64,000 nucleotides of DNA, from positions 11,111,547-11,175,546 of the forward strand of contig CM034129.1 of assembly GCA_019914995.1 (NCBI GenBank), given 5' to 3'. The first letter of the stretch is position 1. Each line of letters starts with the position of its first letter. Shown piece by piece: positions 1 through 9,209 of this stretch. This DNA is from Acanthochlamys bracteata. Its lineage: Eukaryota > Streptophyta > Magnoliopsida > Pandanales > Velloziaceae. The notes beneath the pieces were generated by a model. The model saw nothing but the letters and a program-made list of their open reading frames with translations, was not told the DNA's origin and did not search any database. Both the position numbers and the translations under genes were made by a program.

Positions 1-94
1 TGTTCCTCAAATGAAACGACAGACAAATGCATTCATAATCACTCCTACCTAGTTCTTCGTTCGTTCGATTCTCTTGATTTGTATTGATGACTAG

Positions 95-2347
95 GATCTG
101 GTGGAGATGGAGTGCCAAAAGTGGAAGAGCAAGGGTATCAACATTACGTACGAAGTCAGAGACAACAGAGAGGGATACAAGGCAGGTGCACTCAAGGAAG
201 GAATGAAACATCCTTATGTCAAGGATTGTGATTACGTCGCTATGTTCGACGCGGATTTCCAGCCAGAACCTGATTTCCTAATGCGGACGATTCCCTTTCT
301 CATCCACAACCCAGAGGTTGCGCTTGTCCAGAGCCGTTGGAAATTCGGTATATTTATATATATATATATATATGTGCACCTCCAATTATTACTATATGTT
401 TTACGTATTAAAACTAGTTAGACACGCAAGCACGGCTTGCATTACTAGTACTACATGAAGCTAAATGGTAGAGGTTTCTTAATCAATCTGTGCAGTGAAT
501 GCTGATGAATGCATCATGACTCAGATACAGGAGATGTCCCTTAATTACCACTTCAAAATAGAGCAGGAAGCAGGATCATCTACTTCCTCCTTTTTTGGAT
601 TTAACGGTAATTACTTGTCTGACTCCTCCAATTAATATATCTTCTTTTCTTAATTAATAGGCATTCACATGCATGGTCCTCGTCTCCTTCAAATTATTCC
701 TGAACTAAATAAAACAATACAATGATCAGCAACAGTAGTTTCAGACTCCAAAACATATATCTTCTTCAGCTTTCTTAATAATTGTTGCATATGCCCTCTG
801 CCATGACGACTTCATTAGGTACTGCTGGTGTTTGGCGAATTAAAGCTATTGATGATGCTGGCGGTTGGAAGGATCGGACAACAGTCGAAGATATGGATCT
901 GGCTGTTCGTGCGGGTCTTGAGGGCTGGAAATTTGTCTACGTCGGCGATGTCAAAGTATAAAAATTAGTTTTAACTAGCTAGAATTGCAAGATCGACTAA
1001 TTTCTAGCAGAAATCATAGAACTCAAGTCTTGAATTAATTTTAATTTTGCTCTTTGCAGGTTAAAAGTGAATTGCCGAGCACTTTCAAAGCCTACCGTTT
1101 TCAGCAACACCGTTGGTCCTGTGGACCAGCAAATCTTTTCAAGAAAATGGCAATGGAGATCATAAAAAATAAGGCAAGTCGTCCAAATAAAATGCGCATT
1201 CCTAGCCTTTTGTTTTCGCGCGACCTCAACTTTACCAAGTATTTATATATATGCAAGCGGTTCTCATCCTCTTTTACATGCAGAAAGTGTCTATCTGGAA
1301 GAAAATGTATCTTCTCTACAGCTTCTTCTTCCTCGGGAAGGTTGTATCCCACACAGCAACATTCATATTTTACTGCATTGTGATCCCTATGACTGTTTAT
1401 GTACCTGAAGTTCACCTTCCGTTATGGGGAGTGGTCTATGCTCCCACAACCATCACTCTCTTAAAAGCTGTTGCAACTCCGCGGTACGAATCTTTTGATC
1501 CCTTCTAAGTACTGCGCGACATATCGATCGATCTTAACTGGCTTATAAAATTTGCTAATGGTACAAAATTTTTGTTGCAGTTCTATTCATCTGGTAATAC
1601 TTTGGATCATATTTGAGAACGTTATGTCTTTACATCGCTTGAAGGCATGTCTTACTGGACTGGCGGAGTTTAAAAGAGTAAATGAATGGGTTGTCACTGA
1701 GAAATTAGGAGATGCTAACAAGGAAAAGCCTCTCCAGAATGAGGTCAAGGACACAGAGCAGCAAGGAGAAAATCAAATGACAAAGCCACTGATTGAGAAG
1801 GGAGAAGAAATTCAAGAGACAAAGCCATTTGTTGAAAAATCCAAGAAAGTAGGATGCGGCCTATGGAAAAGGTACTTCGGCATTGCTGTACGTTATCATT
1901 TAATACAATAAATAAACTAACGTATATACATCATCAGCACCGACTGAATTTCGAAAGATTAAAACATATATAAGAGACTAACCTTAGTTTTACCAGTTTG
2001 ATTTTATGTAGAAGAGCATCTGGTGTATAGAACGATGAAGACCGCACTCACCCATTTCCTGTATTATACTGCACCTGCACTACTTTCGCTTTAAAAAAAA
2101 ATTTTACAATGATGTTACTTTTTCCTAGATGGCGCACACACATATCGGCTAATAATTCATTTTCTCTTAATGGTTGATGACCCCCAGGTTCTATTTCAAG
2201 GAACTCGTAATGGCATTTTTGCTCATATTCAGTGGGTTCTATGATCTGTTCACAAGGAGGCAAGGTTTCTTCGTCTACCTCTTTCTTCAAGGTCTTGGTT
2301 TTCTTGTGGTAGGTGTTGGTTATATCGGGACCTACGTTCCATCGTGA
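95..2347 (+). CDS. CslA: Cellulose synthase-like A (glucomannan 4-beta-mannosyltransferase), 5' end outside window
   Basis: Family 2 glycosyltransferase of the Golgi that builds the mannan/glucomannan backbone. Exons read: 95-347, 496-606, 819-955, 1060-1173, 1284-1483, 1581-1871, 2188-2347, all in frame and ending at TGA 2345-2347. Seen in order: the DxD site ([10 protein letters not shown]), the TVEDMDL motif, the QQHRW motif, hydrophobic segments in the later exons, and a C-terminus YIGTYVPS typical of CslA. The N-terminal part with the first membrane segment lies left of the window. The intron after 1173 begins GC inside the context AAG|GCAAGT, a classic GC-AG intron. The exon at 1581-1871 carries a charged stretch in which a unit of the form TKPxxEK occurs twice; it lies in the variable loop between the cytosolic domain and the last membrane segments and looks longer than I expect for the family. 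Subfamily number is not decidable. Confidence 0.9.
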
Positions 2348-3029
2348 GGAGTTAGAACATTCAAACCAGGACCAAGATTATATTCATTCGATGGACATTC
2401 CTGAGACTCTCTACTGCATGCAAAGCAAACATCTCAGCATCAGTTCAGACCTACTAAAGAATCAAGTAGTGGGATTTATCTTAAGATATCGATATGGCCA
2501 AAACCATTCAGCTGAGCTGCAAATTCAAATTACTATCAAGAATCAAAGAGTACAGACACAAGGACACGATCGATCCACTGAAGAGAAGGAAGTTCCCTTT
2601 CATGACTAATTTGTATAGTCTTTTGTTGTAAAAATTACTAAAAATGAAGTTTCTTATGTAATAGTCTTTGTTGTTTGCTAGTATTACATACGTCGATCAT
2701 AAAAGTCAAAAAATAAAGAATCTATATGATAAGTGGAATTCCGATTCATACATTCATATCAATCACCGAGGTAGACACGCATACATCATGTCCCATCAAA
2801 TCAAAGCATTTAACGTTCCCATCCACACCCAATTAAACACGCACTCTTTCGTTCGTTTCATTCTTTGGTTCTTTCTCATTTTTCATAATTATAGAAGCCA
2901 CTCGCGCCAGCTGGTCTCCCCTAAACTCTCATTACAAAGCATCACCCACTATTAAATATCATCTTCTTTCATCAGCTATCAATCCCGCAACGAGGAAGAG
3001 AAGAAATTTAAACTAAAACCTTTACATGC
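2348..3029. other. Intergenic: CslA 3' UTR and promoter of the peptide gene
   Basis: No credible gene. An AATAAAG near 2711 could serve as a polyadenylation signal for CslA. Two short open frames here (2313-2609 and 2668-2955) have no splice context or family resemblance. Confidence 0.5.
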
Positions 3030-3512
3030 ATGATGCCGCAACGATTTTCAGGGTTGCTGCTTCCAGTTTTGGTCATGGCAATCGTTCTGTCGTCCTCGTT
3101 CTCTCAAGGTATACAATTGCGTACGTGGAAATAAATAAATTACCATATATATATATGGTAATATATAATTCTGATTCCTCTGCTTTTTATTGTTCTTGAT
3201 AAAACAGTACGCAGCCGAAAGATAATGATTTCCGGAGGATATCAAGCTTACAATACTTTTCGAGCACCAACTCAAGAGGTGAGTTTCCTGTTATGTGAAC
3301 TCGCCGATTTCTCTTTTTCCCTATTCGTTATTCGTCTTCAGCTGATCGATCGTGTTACAAAAAAACCTGCCTCTGTCAACTCTCAGCAGGGTAATTATAA
3401 GGCGAGCAAAGTAGGCAGAGTGCTGGCAGTGACGGAATTGGACTACCAGGATCCAGGAGCAAATACCAATCCCAGAAGCGGATTCAACCCGCCGTCATCC
3501 CCGAGGCCGTAA
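3030..3512 (+). CDS. PSY-like secreted sulfated-peptide precursor (90 aa, 3 exons)
   Basis: Exons 3030-3108, 3208-3278 and 3390-3512 join into a 90-residue precursor. The start ATG at 3030 gives a signal peptide (about residues 1-26, hydrophobic core LLLPVLVMAIVLSS). The middle is basic. Near the C-terminus is TELDYQDPGANTNPRSGF, which matches the family pattern of plant peptides containing sulfated tyrosine (PSY): acidic residue, Asp-Tyr, DP-x-AN, then a Pro/Gly-rich tail. In known PSY peptides the Tyr after Asp is sulfated by TPST and the released peptide is a growth signal in the apoplast; that role here is inference. The second intron (3279-3389) is 111 bases, has no in-frame stop and keeps frame, so retention would insert 37 residues. 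The family call rests on the motif and the secreted layout only. Confidence 0.75.
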
Positions 3513-3981
3513 TAACTCTTCATCACTTGGCAACAGTTTCGAAAGACAAAAGAGAGAGAAAAACCTTTCGCCTTCTATCACGGTGAATTAATTATTATAT
3601 TGATCATGATGAAACGAAACTCTTATCAGGAGCAGCTTTGTAGTATATTACTATGAAAGAGAAATGTTTTTCAACTTCATACTTCCAGTAATTACTACAT
3701 GAATAATGGGATCCAACAACATATACGAAAGTGATTTCCTGAAAGCAAAATACTTTAATTTTTTTGGCCCGAAGTCTTTAAGCCCATATGAAAGAAAGCT
3801 CACTTATCACTTACACCTGAAAGTGATTTACCTCAAAAAAGAAATTACATGACCATCACATCGGTGTGAAACCGTGCAGGATGTATTAAAATGCAATACA
3901 ATTGTCTGTATATATGATTCTGAAACAACACTTTACCGATAATGGAGTTCATTACACCACAGAAACAGCAGAAGTGGCCAA
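3513..3981. other. Intergenic between convergent PSY-like and HNH genes
   Basis: Holds the 3' UTRs of the two convergent genes and the first copy of the hairpin repeat listed separately. No gene seen. Confidence 0.5.
3766..3833 (+). repeat. Short dispersed repeat, copy 1, with hairpin
   Basis: Contains GGCCCGAAGTC, TAAGCCCAT and then ATCACTT and AAGTGAT arms separated by 8 bases. The same block in the same orientation, diverged, occurs at 5724-5805 on the other side of the HNH gene. AAAGTGATTTCCTGAAA at about 3729 matches the right end of copy 2. Confidence 0.5.
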
Positions 3982-5670
3982 TCACTGAATGTTACAACCA
4001 CCCGAGTCCTGGCCACGCCGGACGTTACCATAGGCCGAAAGTTCTAGAAGGTCCATATCTCTTCCTGCAATATATAAGAGATGCACGTTAGAGAGTGTGA
4101 TGTTCACTTGCGGTGTATCTATTGGCCTTTGCGCTCTGGCAAAACTACTTGAAACGTGTGAAAATCTGAAAGAATAAACGCTTTGCAATTACCTGAAACT
4201 CTGCAGTAAGCACTCTTGTTTACGAGTTCTGATTTGGATACCTCAGTCCTGTTTCCCTTTGCTCGATTGACAGTTGCCTGCAGAAGAATAGAAAACCTGA
4301 TACAGCTACGCAGACCTAAGATGCTATTTCACATTCCTGCAATCTGCGGGAAACAGAATGTCGACATATCCCCAAACAGTTGGTATGAATTCTTTTCTTC
4401 AACCCCTTCCATCATTTTGCTGAAAGCTGCCCATCCTAACTACTTTTTCAGTGATAGCTGATGCACTACGTTTCAAAACTGAAAGTTAAATAGATTAATG
4501 TAGATCAACCCTCTTTCTCTCTAACGAAAAGAGCATAACCATCAATACCGACAATATCAGCAAAACCAGAACAATCAGGAGCTATTTGTTTGTTTGAAAG
4601 AACAATGGTTGTGCTCAAGTGTACAAAATTGCAAGAAATCATAGAGTATTCTATCACCATAAGCTCTAATATGAAGTAATTTCCTTTTATTTGCGTGATA
4701 AATTTCAAACCATCCATTCAAGCAAAGTGAGACAAGATCCAACAGAAAGAGGAGAATCGATGAATTTACCTGCAAAACCTGACAATTCTCCAACGAGCTC
4801 TTCCCTCCCTGAGTTTTACGAAAAACTGACAAACGTTACGCATTGCGGAGTTTTTCCCTTAACAACAAGAAATATAAAACACAAGGCAACCTTACGAAAA
4901 ATCTCTTCGAGACGGGTAGAAACCATTGAATATAAAAACTAGAGATTGTAAACAATAGTAATCTACCAAGACAAACAGTATTTTCTTGTTTAGGTTATTT
5001 TAATTTTATTGAGAAAAACAAACATTACCATTTAAAACAGAGAAGACAACTTCAGAAGCCACAATGTTCTCTTAAGATTTTGTAATTTTCAAATCGAACT
5101 AAAATTTAACAGTCTTTTAGAAAAAACAAGTAGTTCTAATAGTGGCAAAAACCTGAACGGCCAACAGCACTGTATTGGAGTATAGCATTCGACAGATGTA
5201 AGACTCCTAGGAAATCGGAAGTGTTCCTTCGGTTTTTGTTTGTTTTCTTTTGGGTAGGATAGAACAAGCATTCCCTTCGGTTATCGATCTAAAGTAAAGA
5301 AGTAACTTTTGAAAGAAACAAAGTGAAAGACTAGAGAATTTCTTTTTATAACCTTTGAGAAGGGCTGGATATGGTCGTAGTCGTAGCAGAGACAGCCGGG
5401 GCAACCCACGAGCTTACGGAACACCAGATTACCAAGCGCGTCTCTCCGCCACCGTTCAGGGTCTCTCCCACGAACCTTCTCCGCTTTCTCCCAACACTGC
5501 TGCTTCACAGCTTGAGGAAAGCTTCTCGGGTTAAAGTCCTCCACCACCACCGCCGCTGCGACGTCAGCATATTCCGTGTCCAAGTAAGGAGAACGACCTG
5601 TGAGAGTGGCAGCGGTCGCCGGTGACCGGCGGCGCCGTGGATTGCTGCTGCTCCGTTGCCCAGTCTTCAT
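3982..5670 (-). CDS. HNH endonuclease-domain protein (174 aa, 4 exons)
   Basis: Minus-strand exons 5353-5670, 4770-4808, 4193-4277 and 3982-4064; all introns are GT-AG and the total of 525 bases is in frame. I use the ATG at 5670; upstream in-frame sequence has no other ATG. Residues 87-106 carry a zinc-like CxxC (GCPGC) followed by CYDYDHIQPFSK; the next exon gives GGKSSLENCQ and the next NRAKGN, together the H-N-H pattern with a beta-beta-metal fold (His100, Asn114). The C-terminus (GRDMDLLELSAYGN) matches a conserved plant protein family of unknown role. The N-terminal 35 residues are basic and could be an organelle transit peptide. Nuclease activity is inferred from the motif only. Confidence 0.85.
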
Positions 5671-5723
5671 CTCAGGGAGCACACGAAGTGAACGAACCAA
5701 GAAAGCAGCGAGCTTTAATTTCT

Positions 5724-5805
5724 TTTCGGGCCTAAAGTCCTAAGCCTATCCACCCGAAAGACCCGTAGTCAAAGCCCGTTATCACTTCCACCAGAAGTGA
5801 TTTCC
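5724..5805 (+). repeat. Short dispersed repeat, copy 2, with hairpin
   Basis: Diverged direct copy of 3766-3833: GGGCCTAAAGTCC, TAAGCCTAT, then ATCACTT and AAGTGAT arms separated by 7 bases, followed by TTTCCTGAAA. Confidence 0.5.
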
Positions 5806-6317
5806 TGAAAAAGTTGCATTGGAATTATAGAAGAAAGATTAATTATAGACATAGAATACTCGAATTCGAAGAAAGAAAAACGCGTAAAAGGCAAATTGTG
5901 AGGTAGATAATAATAATAATAGAACCGAAACGAGACTGGACTGTGAGTCTACTGAGTTGTCGTTGCTGCTAACTTCAAACTGACCTTCTAAACAATTACG
6001 TAACAATCAAATACTTGACAGGAAGGAAGAAACGATATATGCATTGCAGAATCATTTCTGGTAAGAAACAAGTAGGTGTTCATGCGTTAAAAATAATTCA
6101 TGGAAGAAAGGAAGTTGTACAACACCTTAAATGAGTTTCGCCAAATTTTCTATTCCATTTCCGGCATGGAATCTTCAGGCCCTGTCTCACAAGTTGGGAA
6201 CTTTTGAAACCAAATGAAACACAAAGGCAGCTTCCTCCCTCTGCAGAAACAGCTGTCTTATTTAAAATCTTGATTTCATTTCATTTTCAAACAACAACCA
6301 TGCCAATGCCTGCTTCC

Positions 6318-6326
6318 TATAAATAT
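6318..6326 (+). promoter_or_regulatory. TATA box of the EF-hand gene
   Basis: CTATAAATA lies about 95 bases before the ATG at 6418, so transcription would start near 6350 with a short leader. The match is close to the plant consensus. Confidence 0.6.
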
Positions 6327-6417
6327 CCTCCAGTTCTACCACCAAGGCATATTAAGAACAAACCATCCGCTAGCTACTAAGTCTAAATAAAAATTATTCT
6401 CGAAGTCCGTAAAAACA

Positions 6418-6957
6418 ATGGTACCTTACTCATTGCCTGACCTCGTAGGATTTTTCTTCCACCATACTGTCTTCTACTGGGTAGTCACATCACAGAAGCT
6501 CTTCCACAGATTGCTGCCTGCTCTAGTTACATGCTCAGTGGTGACAAGCGACGAGAAACAGGCGAAGAATGCACTCAGCAAGTCTGAGGAAGACGCCTCA
6601 ATGCTGAGAAGAGAAGACTTGGAGATGGTTATGCAGAGGATGGGGATCTATTCTGGAAAAGAAGATGGGCAGTTTAAAGAGTATACAAGCATCCATGAGA
6701 TCAATGCCATGTTTGAGGACAACGAGCCAAGTCTGCAAGAAGTGAGGGAAGCCTTTTCCGCGTTCGACCAGAACGATGATGGCTTTATAGATGCATTGGA
6801 GCTGAAGAGTTTTCTTTCCAAGATGGGACTCGACAAAGGTTTGTGCCTGGATGCATGCCAAGAGATAATCATGGCATATGATGAGAACGAAGACCGAAGG
6901 ATTGATTTCAGCGAGTTTGTCAAGTTGATGGAGACAGCTTTTGCTGAGAATTTTTGA
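6418..6957 (+). CDS. CML45/46-type calcium-binding EF-hand protein (179 aa)
   Basis: Single exon. The N-terminus (residues 5-42) is hydrophobic and may be a membrane anchor or signal, as in the CML45/46 group. Two EF-hand loops are visible: residues 117-128 (DQNDDGFIDALE, canonical ligands at 1, 3, 5 and 12) and residues 155-166 (DENEDRRIDFSE, where Gly at loop position 6 is replaced by Arg). A third, degenerate EF-like region lies about residues 60-100. It probably acts as a calcium sensor; targets are unknown. A TATA box sits upstream at 6318. Confidence 0.85.
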   Translation: MVPYSLPDLVGFFFHHTVFYWVVTSQKLFHRLLPALVTCSVVTSDEKQAKNALSKSEEDASMLRREDLEMVMQRMGIYSGKEDGQFKEYTSIHEINAMFEDNEPSLQEVREAFSAFDQNDDGFIDALELKSFLSKMGLDKGLCLDACQEIIMAYDENEDRRIDFSEFVKLMETAFAENF

Positions 6958-8000
6958 CACAAGTTATCCGTGCATTGTGTAAAACAGTTAAATCAGAAAA
7001 TTCCTGAAATAAGAAAGCACTCAATCCGCTACTCACAAAGTCTTTATCACCGTATTGACTCTTTGCCATTTTCTCCGGTAGCTTCTATCAGTGAAAATGA
7101 CAGTCAGATTTCAATTAGAATGAGATATCTGAAACCTTCATGACCTCTCAATAAAGAAGAGGTCTTATGAGAGTTGCATATTAATTTAATCACTGAGATG
7201 TTTGATTTCAAAAGACATAAAATAATAATACATTCGGAACACAGGTACAAGGCGTAGTGTATTAATGCTTCCTTAGTGACCCCAAGAAGATTGTTTCCAT
7301 CATACAACAGGTTGGCAATAACTGTGATTGTACCTGGAAAACCAATCAGCAGAATCCTGAAGAGCGCTCTTTGGGATTTGATCTCATTGATTTTAATACT
7401 TTCCTGCAAAACAGTACGCGTATACTATTAATGTCAACTCCCACGAAACTTCTAAGTGCATGAAGAACTGTTAAAAAGAAAGCATCCCCCCAACCATAGG
7501 TAGGGAACAGCTTCAATGGTAGTTACAATTCCATCAAATAAGTATGATTAAGTATTCAGTATACAGAACCCTATTATAATTTGCTTGGTCTATTTGATGC
7601 AACTCTGGATGTACTCTTGTAATATTAGGCGCTCAAGGAATATTACCTGTGAATTATCGCCTGCGGAAAAGGAAAAAAAAGAACCTCTTTTGAAGTGTGT
7701 TCTGTAGAAAAAGATTCCCTAAAAGCTCACAACAAGAGCATCCCAAGAAAACTTGCAGCCTGCTCAAAGTCAGAAATTTCATATACCAATGCATATCCCC
7801 ACAATTATATTTCCTAGCAGCATAACTTTTTATTATCTCTCTGTTCTGGATCTTGTCGAACAGCAGAAACCTAGAAGGTTACAGAATTATGACAAAGTCA
7901 CCGTATTAATTGGCAAGTTGAAAAAATGGAGCGTAAGGAAATGGTCGGCTTAATGATATTTTATTTGTTTCCTTCTCAAAATCAGAATTCAAAAATCTTA
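6958..8000. other. Intergenic with one possible terminal exon
   Basis: Apart from the candidate exon at 7104-7400 (-), nothing recognisable. No repeat or RNA gene seen. Confidence 0.4.
7104..7400 (-). other. Possible 3' terminal exon, unidentified
   Basis: On the minus strand a TTTTGCAG acceptor at about 7404 is followed by an open frame of about 98 codons to a stop at 7104. It contains the phrase FPGTITVIANLLYDGNN, which looks protein-like rather than random, and a hydrophobic tail. A possible 14-base exon with both splice sites lies near 7650. I do not recognise the family and cannot find the rest of the gene, so it may be a relic. Confidence 0.25.
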
Positions 8001-8686
8001 GTCTTTGTTTGAATGATAGATAGAAATGAAAAATGATGGTGAAGTAAATCATTTCTCCATATCTACCTACTTTGGTAACATATCATTAATGGAAAGGATG
8101 AAGAACTACTCCCCATCTTTTCAACTGTTTAATAATTAAATGTGTACATATCAATTTAGTGGGTACATATAGTGACAAGAGGGGAAGTAATTGCTTTCCC
8201 TCTTGTCTTTTTATTTTTTTAAAATATTTTTAATATTTATTTATAATTTAATATTTATTTTTTATTTAATATTTTTAAATTAAGATATACTATTTTTTAT
8301 TATAATAATTTAAAATTTTTTATATTTATTAATTTTAATTAGTGAGAAAATAATAAAATTATATGATTAGTTTTTATATTTAATAATTGATATAATTTTA
8401 GATTAATATAAAAAATTAATTTAAAAGTTATATTAATAAAGTTTATTTAGATTATATTAATAAATTAGTTAAAATTATATTAATAAAAATAATATTAATA
8501 TAATAAATAAGGGTATTTGAGTTTTTTATAAAAAGTTTACTTTTATTACTTATTCATTTATCCATCTATCAAAACATAGTTAATTTATTATCCTCACTAT
8601 ATACCCAAACATCGTAAGATTAATTAACTATTCTTTCCTATCCGTCATCTTACTCTTATTTCTTACCTATGAATCCAAACATACCC
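8001..8686. mobile_element. MITE-like element, TTA target duplication
   Basis: The left end GTCTTTGTTTGAAT and the inverted right end GGGTATGTTTGGAT form imperfect terminal inverted repeats; TTA flanks both sides (7998-8000 and 8687-8689). The inside is extremely AT-rich and non-coding. A 3-bp TTA duplication is typical of PIF/Harbinger (Tourist-like) elements; that class is inferred. Confidence 0.6.
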
Positions 8687-9209
8687 TTAAACTACATTTA
8701 CATAACCGTCTTCAATAGAAAGAAAACATAGCATACAAAGCAGTTTTATACTGGGAAATTGATTGAAATCAAGAAGCTTGTCTAAACCTTAAGTTTAACA
8801 TGTACTAGACATGACATAAAATGGGTTGCAAATTTGAGGCTGCACTCATTTCATGGATTTGTATTATTATTGCAAGAGATGCGAGGAACATGTCAGTGGA
8901 CAAGAATAAAAATGGAACTGGTTGTATCTTTAAGTAGAGCAACATCATAACGGCTGAGGAAGATATTTACCCTCGTAATGCCCCATAAAGTATCCTATCA
9001 ATTTTATTTTTTTAGTAAAAAACAAATAAAAATTATTGGCCCTTCTATAACTTACGTGGAGCTCAGTTATAATGGACAATTAAAAGTTGTTTGTTCATCC
9101 AAGGACCATATATTTGAGGTCATTTGCTATTTTAAGTAAATAATCCCATCAAGACTCACCAAAGAACTAATATCTCCAAAGCATTCGTTACCTCTGGTTT
9201 TACAAAATT
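8687..9209. other. Intergenic, 3' flank of DYW-PPR gene
   Basis: No gene or repeat recognised. Confidence 0.4.

Larger units (their letters stand above)
5671..6417. other. Divergent promoter region between HNH and EF-hand genes
   Basis: Contains the second copy of the hairpin repeat (5724-5805), otherwise unremarkable AT-rich sequence leading to the TATA box of the EF-hand gene. Confidence 0.5.

Noticed and set aside
2313-2609. 98-codon plus frame after CslA
   Set aside because: Overlaps the CslA stop and 3' UTR in another frame; no family resemblance.
6598-6962. Two minus-strand frames over the EF-hand gene
   Set aside because: Shadows; the plus-strand EF-hand loops are unmistakable.
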